Assembly (NCBI GenBank): GCA_024699595.1
Contig: JAILPG010000312.1
Location: 1-43,166, forward strand
Direction: 5' to 3'
Source of the DNA: Lachnospiraceae bacterium
GTDB taxonomy: Bacteria > Bacillota_A > Clostridia > Lachnospirales > Lachnospiraceae
Length of the DNA stretch: 43,166 nt
The notes under the pieces are model-generated. The model had not been told where the DNA came from. It did not search any database and was given only the letters and a program-made list of their open reading frames with translations. Position numbers and translations under genes: made by a program. Positions 16,300-25,081 of the stretch are shown here, in pieces (within the stretch, counting starts at the first letter, position 1; the number at the start of each line of letters is the position of its first letter).

Positions 16300-16952
16300 C
16301 CACAGACCTCCTCGAATTTATTAAGGAAAAAGTCAACATTGGCGGCAATATCGCCTTTAAATACCGATGACCCCATGACGATGACATTGGCTCCCGCAGA
16401 CAGGAGTATGTCAATATTTTCTCTTGTGATACCACCGTCGACTTCTATGTCGGTATCATATCCGCTCTCATTTAAAAGCTTTCTGAGATCCGAAACCTTG
16501 TCTATGCATTTCTGTATGATCGACTGTCCTCCGAAGCCCGGTTCCACAGTCATCACAAGAAACATGTCTGCCAGCCCGAAATAAGGCTTAAGCACGGAAA
16601 TATCCGTATCCGGCTTTATGGCAAGTCCTGCCTTCATTCCCTTTTCGTGAATGGTATCAAGGGTCTTCCTTACATCACTGCAGGCCTCATAGTGAACAGT
16701 CAGGATGTCGGCTCCCGCATCATGGAACTTGTCTATATACCTTGCCGGCTCCTCTATCATAAGATGCACATCGAGGGTGTTTTCCGTGATGCGTCTTACA
16801 GATTCAAGGATCGGTATCCCGAAGGAGATGTTTGGCACAAACATTCCGTCCATTACATCAAAGTGTATGTAATCGGCTCTTTCAGTCTTTGAAAGACAAC
16901 CCTTCAGATCGGCAAAATCAGCCGCAAGTATGGATGGCGATAAAATTAGCAT
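16293..16952 (-). CDS. rpe: Ribulose-phosphate 3-epimerase
   Basis: The 219-residue TIM-barrel enzyme interconverts ribulose 5-phosphate and xylulose 5-phosphate in the pentose phosphate pathway. Motifs are LSPSILAADFADL at the start, HFDVMDGMFVPN (metal-binding His and catalytic Asp), HLMIEEP, MTVEPGFGGQ and EVDGGI near the end. Length is normal for the family. The start overlaps the end of rsgA by 7 bases, as expected in the conserved rsgA-rpe pair. Confidence 0.97.
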   Translation of the reverse strand: MLILSPSILAADFADLKGCLSKTERADYIHFDVMDGMFVPNISFGIPILESVRRITENTLDVHLMIEEPARYIDKFHDAGADILTVHYEACSDVRKTLDTIHEKGMKAGLAIKPDTDISVLKPYFGLADMFLVMTVEPGFGGQSIIQKCIDKVSDLRKLLNESGYDTDIEVDGGITRENIDILLSAGANVIVMGSSVFKGDIAANVDFFLNKFEEVCGC

Positions 16953-17833
16953 TTCTGGTATCTCCCATGAGCAGACAGTATCTCATTTAATATGGCACAG
17001 TAATTATCGTATCTGACCCTGTTTATCTTTCCGCTTTGAACGGCATCCTTTATAAGGCATCCCGGCTCATGTGTATGTGAACAGGGCACAAACCTGCAGT
17101 TATCATATCCGTCAAACTCGTGATAGTAGTCCTTAAGCTCCTCTTCGTCCGCATCATATACGTCAAAGGAGGAAAAACCCGGAGTATCCATGATATAGGT
17201 GTTTTCAAACAGAGGAAAGATCTCCGAATGTCTTGTCGTATGCTTTCCTCTCTCCGCCTTTTTACTTATCTCTCCGGTTTTCAAAGAAGCATCGGGGATC
17301 AGGCAGTTTATAAGCGATGACTTGCCTGTTCCCGAAGGTCCCGCCACGCTCGTTGTCCTGTCTTTCAGGCATTCCTTAAGCTCACCCGTACCGTCGCCCT
17401 CTTTTGCGCTTGTAAATATGAGTTTGCAGCCCGAACCGGCATATATATCAGCTATTTCCCGCATACTCCGCTCATCGGCAAGGTCATCCTTGTTGATAAC
17501 GATCACTACGGGTATATCCTGCTTCTCATACTGTATGATAAGCTTATCAAGCATCACAAAATTCGGATCAGGCTGCTTTATCGCAAACACAATAAGCGCC
17601 TGATCTATATTTGCAACATTCGGGCGTATCAGCTCATTCTTTCTGGGGAGAATATCCGTTATATTTCCCGTTTTATCATTTTTATCTATTATGTCTATCC
17701 TGCAGTTGTCACCGACAAGAGGCTTTACCCTGTCCTTTCGAAACAGCCCTCTTGCCCTGCACTCATAAATCTCTCCGTTTTTTACCGCCACATAGTAGAA
17801 TCCGCCGATTCCCTTTATTATACGTCCATCCAT
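16946..17833 (-). CDS. rsgA: Ribosome small subunit-dependent GTPase A
   Basis: The 295-residue circularly permuted GTPase assists 30S ribosome maturation. An N-terminal OB-fold (about 1-70) precedes the G4 motif VINKDD, then the P-loop GPSGTGKSS and DTPGFSSF, and a C-terminal zinc-binding Cys/His cluster with CRFVPCSHTHEPGC. G4 before G1 is the hallmark of the family. The ATG at 17833 overlaps the prkC stop as TGATG and has AAGGG upstream; a GTG three bases earlier is less likely. Confidence 0.96.
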   Translation of the reverse strand: MDGRIIKGIGGFYYVAVKNGEIYECRARGLFRKDRVKPLVGDNCRIDIIDKNDKTGNITDILPRKNELIRPNVANIDQALIVFAIKQPDPNFVMLDKLIIQYEKQDIPVVIVINKDDLADERSMREIADIYAGSGCKLIFTSAKEGDGTGELKECLKDRTTSVAGPSGTGKSSLINCLIPDASLKTGEISKKAERGKHTTRHSEIFPLFENTYIMDTPGFSSFDVYDADEEELKDYYHEFDGYDNCRFVPCSHTHEPGCLIKDAVQSGKINRVRYDNYCAILNEILSAHGRYQKC

Positions 17834-20358
17834 CACTGATCCCTTGTGAAGGTTACCGCAACCGGTGATGTGGTGTTCCAGTTGCCGTCAAGCATCTGGT
17901 ATGTGACTGTTATGATTCCGGAATCCGTGCCCATTATTCCGGTCTGTACCAATGAGTACGGGAACACGGTGGTGGAGAATCTTCCGACCTCAACGCCGGT
18001 AACGCCCGTAAGCACGATCACGGCCTCGGTCCCCGCCAGATAATCCGCAGGTGCAGTGATGCTGAAGTTGCATGAATATGTGCTGGGTCCCCTGCTTATC
18101 GTGAAATCCACGGTGGAGCCCTCATCAACCATCGTACCTGCCGCTATCGTCTGCGATAATACAAGTCCGGGAGGCACCGCATCATTGGATTCTTCATTAA
18201 CGTTCTGATAAGTCAGTTTCAGATCGGATAACAGCTGTTTGGCGCTTGCTTCGTCCTTGCCGACAAGATCCGGTACAGCTACCTGTGCGACCGTCGTTTC
18301 GGCTTCATTTGTACCGCTTCCCGAGTTGATATACAAAAGGACTATGCTGCCTGCAGCCGCGCTCTCAGCCCCCATCGGGCTCTGCTTTACTATCGTTCCG
18401 GGCTGTGCGGAAGAGTCGGATACCTCTTCAAACTCTACCGAGAAGCCTTCGTTTTCAAGCTTGACTTTTGCCTCGGCCTTGGACAGTCCCACTACATCGG
18501 GAACAGTCGACATCGTACCCGGACTTATGTCAAGGCTCGCCTCTGTCGAGGTGTCCTTAAGACCGCTTGATACGATCAGCTCAAGTACGCTTCCTTCCTC
18601 TACCACGGTCTCCGCAACGGGATCCTGTCCCGAAATGATATCCTTGTCATATACGGTGGATTCCGCATAGGTTGCCGTAGCCTTAAGGCCTGCCTCTATA
18701 AGAGCCGCTGAGGCTTCATCTATCGTCATGCCGACTACATTCGGCACATATACCATTCCCTCTTCGAGCTTATCCTTATCCCCTCCCGGGAACATCTCAA
18801 ATACTCTGCCGACGGCTATTATGGCGATGATCGCAACTATTATCGCAGCTGCGACTATTAAGATCGACATCGCCTTCTCCATCTTGGGATTAAGCGACGG
18901 ATCATCATCGTTAAAATCTCCGAGCGGATCGCCCGAAGGCCTCTTCTTTTGTCTTTGCGGAGTCTCATCCCGGTCTCTCCTGCCGCCTCTTGAAGTGCCC
19001 GGATCATTTCTCTTTTTATTCTTTGAAGCTGCCGCCTTTTTCTCGGCGTTTTTTTTGGTCTCTGACCTCGGTGTTATCAGAAAATCGAGAAGATCGTCGT
19101 CATCATCGTCCTCTTCGGGAGCGGAAACAGGATTCTGGTGCTGCTCGGGATATCCGTTTCTGTAAGCGTCAGCCTGCTGTCTGTACCGATCGTCCTGATA
19201 TCCGGGATATACCCCTTCATAACCGTGGTTTTCAAAGCTGCCGTTTTCATAGCCCGGATCGCCCTGATAATGATCCATATACTGGCCGCCGCCATAAGCA
19301 GGATTCTGATAACCGTATTCAGCGTCATGACCGTAGGATGGGTATGTCTCATCGTCATGATAGTCATCCGCTCCGGGATAACCGCCATGCCGGTACTGAT
19401 CTGCTGCCCTTCTGTCCTCATAATCAGGCTGTGTGGTCTGGGCAGCGGTATGGTTTCTGATCTGTGCCCTGTCGGCATCGGATATCGTCCTTGTGCCCGC
19501 GTTGCTTGCCGCATCGTTTATCACGACAAAATTCTCGTCAGGATTTATAAGGGATTTTTTCAGATCCGAAATAAGCTCCGAGATGTTTGCATATCGCATA
19601 TCCGGATGCTTCTGTGTGCATTTGAAGATTATCTGCTCCACCGATACGGGGATCTCAGGCACATATATCCTGGGCGAAGGCATATCCTCCTGGATATGCT
19701 TGATGGCTATGGATACCGTGGTCTCGCCGTCAAACGGCACGCGGCCCGTTACCATCTCAAAGAAAGTGATACCTATCGAATATATATCACTCTTTGCATC
19801 CGAATAACCGCCCCTTGCCTGCTCCGGAGAGGTATAGTGTACCGATCCCATGGCATGCGTTGTGATCGTATCACTGGTCGCGGCCCTGGCTATTCCGAAA
19901 TCAGCGACCTTAACCTTTCCGTCTCTTGAGATTATTATGTTCTGGGGCTTTATGTCCCTGTGTATTATCCCGTTGTTATGAGCGGCCTCGATACCCATGG
20001 AGATCTGTATCGCTATGCTGGTCGCCTCTTTGATCGAAAGCCTGATCTTCTTTTCGATGTATTTCTTGAGAGTGATGCCCTCTACAAGCTCCATAACAAA
20101 ATAGTATATCCCGTTCTCATCTCCTACGTCGTATACGTTTACGATGTTCGGATGCATGAGTCCTGCTGCCGCCTGAGCTTCAGCCTTGAATTTGGAAACA
20201 AAATTCTTGTTGGAGGAATACTCGTCCTTTAAGACCTTGATGGCTACTCTTCTGTTTAGTTTTCTGTCAGTTGCTTTATATACATTGGCCATTCCGCCGG
20301 TACCGATAAGTTCCTCAACCACATATCGGTTACCGAGAACCGTACCCGGATTAATCAT
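17833..20358 (-). CDS. prkC: PASTA-domain Ser/Thr protein kinase
   Basis: The 841-residue membrane kinase senses muropeptides or lipid II and phosphorylates growth and cell-wall proteins. The catalytic domain (about 1-275) has the glycine loop GTGGMANVY, IKVL lysine, HRDIKPQN and DFG. A long linker follows: residues about 310-410 are very rich in Tyr, Asp, Gly and Gln, and 415-495 are acidic then basic. A membrane helix (about 497-520) leads to three PASTA repeats, each opening with a VPN/DVVG-like motif (near 539, 627, 698), and a C-terminal beta-rich segment of about 80 residues. The second of two adjacent ATGs fits the AGGTG ribosome site better. It is directly downstream of its PP2C phosphatase gene. 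Confidence 0.95.
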   Translation of the reverse strand: MINPGTVLGNRYVVEELIGTGGMANVYKATDRKLNRRVAIKVLKDEYSSNKNFVSKFKAEAQAAAGLMHPNIVNVYDVGDENGIYYFVMELVEGITLKKYIEKKIRLSIKEATSIAIQISMGIEAAHNNGIIHRDIKPQNIIISRDGKVKVADFGIARAATSDTITTHAMGSVHYTSPEQARGGYSDAKSDIYSIGITFFEMVTGRVPFDGETTVSIAIKHIQEDMPSPRIYVPEIPVSVEQIIFKCTQKHPDMRYANISELISDLKKSLINPDENFVVINDAASNAGTRTISDADRAQIRNHTAAQTTQPDYEDRRAADQYRHGGYPGADDYHDDETYPSYGHDAEYGYQNPAYGGGQYMDHYQGDPGYENGSFENHGYEGVYPGYQDDRYRQQADAYRNGYPEQHQNPVSAPEEDDDDDDLLDFLITPRSETKKNAEKKAAASKNKKRNDPGTSRGGRRDRDETPQRQKKRPSGDPLGDFNDDDPSLNPKMEKAMSILIVAAAIIVAIIAIIAVGRVFEMFPGGDKDKLEEGMVYVPNVVGMTIDEASAALIEAGLKATATYAESTVYDKDIISGQDPVAETVVEEGSVLELIVSSGLKDTSTEASLDISPGTMSTVPDVVGLSKAEAKVKLENEGFSVEFEEVSDSSAQPGTIVKQSPMGAESAAAGSIVLLYINSGSGTNEAETTVAQVAVPDLVGKDEASAKQLLSDLKLTYQNVNEESNDAVPPGLVLSQTIAAGTMVDEGSTVDFTISRGPSTYSCNFSITAPADYLAGTEAVIVLTGVTGVEVGRFSTTVFPYSLVQTGIMGTDSGIITVTYQMLDGNWNTTSPVAVTFTRDQ

Positions 20359-20370
20359 CATAACACCTCA

Positions 20371-21105
20371 TTACCTGATACTGTATGGATCTACAATGAT
20401 AACGGTTATGTTATCCTTGCCGCCGTTTCTGTTTGCCATTTTGATAAGCTCGTCAGGACAGTAGGACATATCTCCCGCTTCTCTTATCACTTTCAGGATC
20501 TCCTTATCCCCGACCATATTGGTGAGTCCGTCAGAACACAACAAAATGAGATCGCCCTTTCTCAAGTCGACCTCGAAGAAATCAATATCCAGCCGCTCGG
20601 ATACTCCGATGGCTCTTGTGATTATATTCTTATCCGGGTGACTCCTGGCTTCCTCTTCCAAAAGCTCGCCTGCTCTTACCATTTCCTCCACAAGGGAATG
20701 ATCCCTTGTGATCTGGTTCATCTCATTATTAATGAGATAGAGCCTTGAGTCCCCGACATTTGCCACATATAATATGTCATCCACTATGGTCCCTGCAACC
20801 ACTGTGGTTCCCATTCCGGTGTATTTTGTATCGCTCAGAGCCTTGTTATATACCTCGGTGTTCGCGGTATCAAGGGCTTCCTTTAATATCCTTACCGGCT
20901 CCGTATCCTCATTGAGCATCACTTCTCTCTCAATGGTCTTTACCGTGCAGGCCGAAGCGTAATCTCCCGCGCTGTGTCCGCCCATTCCGTCGGCAACAAC
21001 GAAAATGTTCGGAAGGTTCCCAAGAGGTGCTTCCTGATAGAACAGACTGTCCTGGTTCATGCTCCTCTTACGGCCTATATCGCTCTTCGCCACAATCCTT
21101 AACAA
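20371..21105 (-). CDS. prpC: PP2C-family Ser/Thr phosphatase
   Basis: The 244-residue PP2C enzyme has the metal-binding motifs NQDSLF, ADGMGGHSAGD, GDSRLYL and the late GGKDNITV. It removes phosphate from targets of the neighbouring PASTA kinase. The start is TTG at 21105, supported by AGGAGAG six to seven bases before it and by the family-typical opening LRIVAKSDIGR. The gap to rlmN is only three bases. Confidence 0.96.
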   Translation of the reverse strand: MLRIVAKSDIGRKRSMNQDSLFYQEAPLGNLPNIFVVADGMGGHSAGDYASACTVKTIEREVMLNEDTEPVRILKEALDTANTEVYNKALSDTKYTGMGTTVVAGTIVDDILYVANVGDSRLYLINNEMNQITRDHSLVEEMVRAGELLEEEARSHPDKNIITRAIGVSERLDIDFFEVDLRKGDLILLCSDGLTNMVGDKEILKVIREAGDMSYCPDELIKMANRNGGKDNITVIIVDPYSIR

Positions 21106-21108
21106 TTT

Positions 21109-22155
21109 TTACTCTCCTCTTAAATATCCTCTTCTGAGCTGCCCGCACGCCCCCTCGATATCACGCCCGAGTTCTCTTCTAATAGTAACATTTATATTAT
21201 TTTTTTCAAGTTTATTTTGGAATGCAAGCACTTCGTCGCGCCCCGTACTCTCATAACCTCTTTCCTTTACGGGATTGACGGGTATGAGGTTTACATGCGC
21301 ATTCATCCCGGATAAAAGAGCTGAAAGCTCCTGTGCATCGGAAGATGAATCATTTACGCCCTTTATAAGGCTGTATTCAAAGGTGATCCGCCTCCTGTTC
21401 TGTGAGTAGTAATCCTTACATGCTTTAATAAGCTCATACACCGGATATTTGTTTGCAACCGGCATGAGCGTTTTCCTCTTTTCGTCATTCGGTGCATGAA
21501 GAGAGATGGCAAGCGTGATCTGCAGATCCTCTTCCTTTAGCTTGTGGATCATGGGCACGATGCCGCAGGTGGAAAGCGTGATGTTTCTCTGCGAGATATT
21601 GAGACCGTCCTCATCGTTTAAAAGCCTTATGAACCTTATGACATTTTCATAATTGTCAAGAGGCTCCCCGGAGCCCATTATCACGACATTTGAAATGCTT
21701 TCGCCGACATCGGCCGATATCGCATATACCTGTCCGAGCATTTCGCCGGCAGTTAAGTTCCTGCATAGGCCGTCTATGGTTGATGCGCAGAAACGGCAGC
21801 CCATCCTGCAGCCCGCCTGCGAGGATACGCATACCGTATTGCCATGCTCGTAGCGCATGAACACGCTCTCTATGAGATTGCCGTCAAACAGCTTAAAGAG
21901 ATATTTTCTGGTGCCGTCAAGCTTCGAGACCCTTACAAGCTCAGTCTGCGTACGTCTTATGACCATATCTCTTTTTTCAAGCTCCGACTTAAGGGCTCCC
22001 GGTATGTTTCCCATATAGCCGAAGCAGTCCTTAAGCTTTGAATGCATCCATAAAAAAAGCTGGTCGGCCCGGTACTTTTTTTCCGACAGCTCTTCCATAA
22101 GGTCATATAATTCATTTTTGTATAACGATCTGAGATCAGTTATCTCTTCAGTCAT
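21109..22155 (-). CDS. rlmN: 23S rRNA (adenine-2503-C2)-methyltransferase, radical SAM
   Basis: The 348-residue radical SAM enzyme methylates A2503 of 23S rRNA and A37 of some tRNAs. The 4Fe-4S motif CRMGCRFC, the MGSGEPLDNYENV segment and the C-terminal methyl-carrier Cys in GACGQLRRGYL are present. I start at the ATG at 22155 (MTEEITDLRS), which has GAGGAA upstream; the frame extends to 22188 without a ribosome site. It follows rsmB in the same order as in Bacillus. Confidence 0.95.
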   Translation of the reverse strand: MTEEITDLRSLYKNELYDLMEELSEKKYRADQLFLWMHSKLKDCFGYMGNIPGALKSELEKRDMVIRRTQTELVRVSKLDGTRKYLFKLFDGNLIESVFMRYEHGNTVCVSSQAGCRMGCRFCASTIDGLCRNLTAGEMLGQVYAISADVGESISNVVIMGSGEPLDNYENVIRFIRLLNDEDGLNISQRNITLSTCGIVPMIHKLKEEDLQITLAISLHAPNDEKRKTLMPVANKYPVYELIKACKDYYSQNRRRITFEYSLIKGVNDSSSDAQELSALLSGMNAHVNLIPVNPVKERGYESTGRDEVLAFQNKLEKNNINVTIRRELGRDIEGACGQLRRGYLRGE

Positions 22156-22207
22156 TTCCGATAGTTCCTCATACCCTTCCCAAAGCATGCAGCAAAGGCA
22201 TATCTGA

Positions 22208-23605
22208 TCAGTCTTTCCTTATAAATCTCGAAATAAAAAATCCGTCGGAAGAGTAACTTAAGTCTCCCGCCCTTATCGATCCGTCTTCTGATCTTACACA
22301 TCCCGGGATGAGCTTTACCATATGGCGTCTGTCCGAAGTGTCACATAAGATGCAGTTATCGGGGACATCATCAAACGGCATGGGCTCAAACGGAAGGTTT
22401 TTTATGATATAAGCCGCATTCTCTTCATTCTCCGCTCTGTTAAGGGTACAGGTGGAAAATAAAAGGATGCCGCCTTTTTTTACATATCTGTATACGACAT
22501 TTAAGATATCTCTCTGAAGCGTAATAAGGGATGATACCTTTTCCTCCGAAAGTGCGTACTTGATGTCGGCTTTTCTGCCGAGGACTCCGAGTCCCGAACA
22601 GGGAAGATCCGCGATCACCACGTCGCATTTTTCATACATTTCGGGAGTCGGCGCGAGAGCATCCTGTATCTCAACGGTCACGTTCTCAAATCCGCACCTT
22701 GATACATTCTCCCTAATGAGCTCCGTTTTTTCAAAAGAGACATCCCTCGAATACACTCTGCCACTGCCTCTTAAGAGATCTGCAGCATGAAGGGTCTTGC
22801 CTCCGGGGGCCGCACACACATCCATCACCGTATCATTCTCTCTGATACCTGCAAGCTGTGTAACGAGCATGGAGCCTGTATCCTGTATTGTAAAAAAGCC
22901 CTGTAAAAAGGCTTTTGTCTTATCGATCTGATCAAAGTCCGATAGCCTGAACGCATTATCGGGGCTCTTTAAAACCTCTGCATTTACGCCATCCTCCGAA
23001 AAGAGCTTTACAAGTCCCGGCACACTGATCTTTGAGATATTGCATCTTGCATAGAGCGGTCTTTCGTTAAGAGCCTGTGACAGGATCTCTTCCGTGATCT
23101 GTGCTCCGTACTGGTCCATAAAGAGCTTAAGCACATATTCGGGACACGAATACTTAACTCTGAGATAGCCGGAAATGTCCTCATCTCTGTCGGGATACTT
23201 TATATCAGCACGCGAGGCTGCCGTCTTTCTTAAGACCGCATTCACAAAACCCTTAAGGCCGGAAAAACCCTTCTTCCCCGCTAGCTTTACCGCTTCGTTT
23301 ACCACGGCACTCTCCGGCACATGATCCATGTACATAAGCTGGTATACACTCATACGAAGGATCATTAAGATCACGGGTTTCTGCTTTTTTGTCTTTACAC
23401 TGCTGAACTGATCGATGATATGATCAAGCTCTATCCTTCTTTCAACTGTCCCTTTTACAACCCTGTTTATAAAGCTTCTTCTGTTTTTTTCAAGATAGGA
23501 ATACCTGGAAAGGACGGCCTTAAGTATCCTGTCGCATCCCGCAGTTTCCGACTCTCTGTCGATCCTTATGAGTGTTTCGAGTATGATATGTCTTTCGTTT
23601 TCCAA
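22208..23605 (-). CDS. rsmB: 16S rRNA (cytosine-967-C5)-methyltransferase
   Basis: The 465-residue protein has an N-terminal NusB-like RNA-binding domain (about 1-140) and a SAM-dependent methyltransferase domain with DVCAAPGGKT, ADLPCSGLG (catalytic Cys) and FSTCTLNRAENE. It methylates C967 of 16S rRNA. Translation probably starts at TTG (23605), since GGGAG lies at good distance and no ATG is close. It is 18 bases downstream of fmt. Confidence 0.95.
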   Translation of the reverse strand: MENERHIILETLIRIDRESETAGCDRILKAVLSRYSYLEKNRRSFINRVVKGTVERRIELDHIIDQFSSVKTKKQKPVILMILRMSVYQLMYMDHVPESAVVNEAVKLAGKKGFSGLKGFVNAVLRKTAASRADIKYPDRDEDISGYLRVKYSCPEYVLKLFMDQYGAQITEEILSQALNERPLYARCNISKISVPGLVKLFSEDGVNAEVLKSPDNAFRLSDFDQIDKTKAFLQGFFTIQDTGSMLVTQLAGIRENDTVMDVCAAPGGKTLHAADLLRGSGRVYSRDVSFEKTELIRENVSRCGFENVTVEIQDALAPTPEMYEKCDVVIADLPCSGLGVLGRKADIKYALSEEKVSSLITLQRDILNVVYRYVKKGGILLFSTCTLNRAENEENAAYIIKNLPFEPMPFDDVPDNCILCDTSDRRHMVKLIPGCVRSEDGSIRAGDLSYSSDGFFISRFIRKD

Positions 23606-23623
23606 GAATCTCTCCCTGTAAAT

Positions 23624-24553
23624 CTATTCGAACTTATCCCCCGGATCTATCTTAAAGCCCTTAATGAATTCGTTTACGGGCATCCGCTTCTTCCCTTCTG
23701 CCTGAAGATCCGTGATATTTAAGAGCCCTTCGCCGGTCTGTACCCTGATCCCCTCTTTATCTGCACTTATCACGGTCCCGGGGCTTTCCCCCGTCATCCC
23801 TTTTATGACATCTGCGCAAAATACCTTTATTTTTTTCCCTGAAAAAACAAGGTAGGTGCCGGGCCATGAATACATGCCTCTTATCAGCCTTTCAAGGTGC
23901 TCTGCGCTCTTGTTAAGATCAAGTTTTCCCATGTCCTTACTGATAAGCTTTGTATAGGATGCACGGGATTCATCCTGTTTTACCGCCGTTATCTCTCCGG
24001 CCTCTATCCTTTCAAGTGCGGATACGATAAGCTCTGCGCCAAGGTCCGCAAGCTTTAAAAAGAGGCTCTCTCCCGTCTCATCCGCCGCTATTTCGATGCT
24101 TTCCTGCATCAAAATGTCACCTGTATCCAGTCCCTCGTTCATCTGCATTATGGTGACACCGCTTATCTTATCTCCCGCTATGACAGCCGACTGTATCGGT
24201 GATGCACCTCTGTATTTGGGAAGTAAAGAAGCATGCACGTTAATGCAGCCGTACTTTGGAATTGAGAGGATCTCGGATGAGAGTATCTTTCCGTAGGCTG
24301 CGACCACAAATATGTCAGCCGAAAGACCCTTAAGATACGAAACGGTCTCTTCGCATTTGAGGATATGCGGCTGGTATACATTAAGCCCCCGTTTCAGGGC
24401 GTATTCCTTTACCGGGGTAGGGGATACCTCCCTGCCTCTGCCCCTTTTCTTGTCTTCGCCGGTCACGCAGGCGCATACCCGATGCCCCGCCTCATATATC
24501 GCCTTAAGGATACTTACCGAAAAATCGGGAGTCCCCATGAATACAACCTTCAA
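23624..24553 (-). CDS. fmt: Methionyl-tRNA formyltransferase
   Basis: The 309-residue enzyme formylates initiator Met-tRNA using 10-formyl-tetrahydrofolate. Motifs are VVFMGTPDFSV, HASLLPKYRGASPIQ and GLDTGDIL, followed by a C-terminal OB domain. I choose the TTG at 24553, which gives the usual short N-terminus; the frame extends to an ATG at 24595 inside def, which would add 14 unrelated residues. The gap to def is seven bases. Its product is deformylated by the def enzyme encoded just upstream. Confidence 0.95.
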   Translation of the reverse strand: MKVVFMGTPDFSVSILKAIYEAGHRVCACVTGEDKKRGRGREVSPTPVKEYALKRGLNVYQPHILKCEETVSYLKGLSADIFVVAAYGKILSSEILSIPKYGCINVHASLLPKYRGASPIQSAVIAGDKISGVTIMQMNEGLDTGDILMQESIEIAADETGESLFLKLADLGAELIVSALERIEAGEITAVKQDESRASYTKLISKDMGKLDLNKSAEHLERLIRGMYSWPGTYLVFSGKKIKVFCADVIKGMTGESPGTVISADKEGIRVQTGEGLLNITDLQAEGKKRMPVNEFIKGFKIDPGDKFE

Positions 24554-24560
24554 AACAGTC

Positions 24561-25055
24561 TCATTCCTTTCCCTGTTCTTCTTCGTCCTCGTCATCCTCT
24601 GCGCTTAACAGTTCACCCTCGACCTTTTCCACATACAGATGACCGTCCAGGTGTTCAAGCTCATGACACAGAGCTCTTGCCTTAAGTCCGGTCCCCTCTG
24701 CCTCTATGGGATTCATGTCGATATCAAAGGCAACGACCTTTGCATATTCGGGCCTTGTGACTATTCCGACCTTGCCCGGCACCGATAAGCATCCTTCATT
24801 TCCTCTCTGCTCCCCGCTTGTCTCCACAAGCTTTGGATTTACAAGGACAAGGGGCTGTTCGTCACCTACATCTATCACCACTATCCTCTTAAGTACCCCG
24901 ACCTGCGGTGCGGCAAGGCCCACCCCGTCTGCCTGATACATGGTCTCAAACATGTCCCCGACAAGGGTCTTAAGCCTCTCCGTCATTTCGGTCACTTCTT
25001 TGCATCTTTTGTTAAGCACGGGATCTCCGATCACCCGTATCTCTCGTAAAGCCAT
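24561..25055 (-). CDS. def: Peptide deformylase
   Basis: The 164-residue metalloenzyme removes the formyl group from new proteins. The three signature motifs are present: GVGLAAPQVG, EGCLS and HELEHLDG with metal-binding Cys and His residues. The C-terminus ends in an acidic tail of Glu and Asp. It lies between priA and fmt, the usual Firmicute order. Confidence 0.97.
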   Translation of the reverse strand: MALREIRVIGDPVLNKRCKEVTEMTERLKTLVGDMFETMYQADGVGLAAPQVGVLKRIVVIDVGDEQPLVLVNPKLVETSGEQRGNEGCLSVPGKVGIVTRPEYAKVVAFDIDMNPIEAEGTGLKARALCHELEHLDGHLYVEKVEGELLSAEDDEDEEEQGKE

Positions 25056-25081
25056 CCGTTTTCTCCTTGATGTTTTATGTA

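Noticed and set aside
18900..19930. Long plus-strand open frames opposite the PASTA kinase
   Set aside because: They are antisense to a clearly coding, repetitive linker and kinase domain and lack ribosome sites or motifs.
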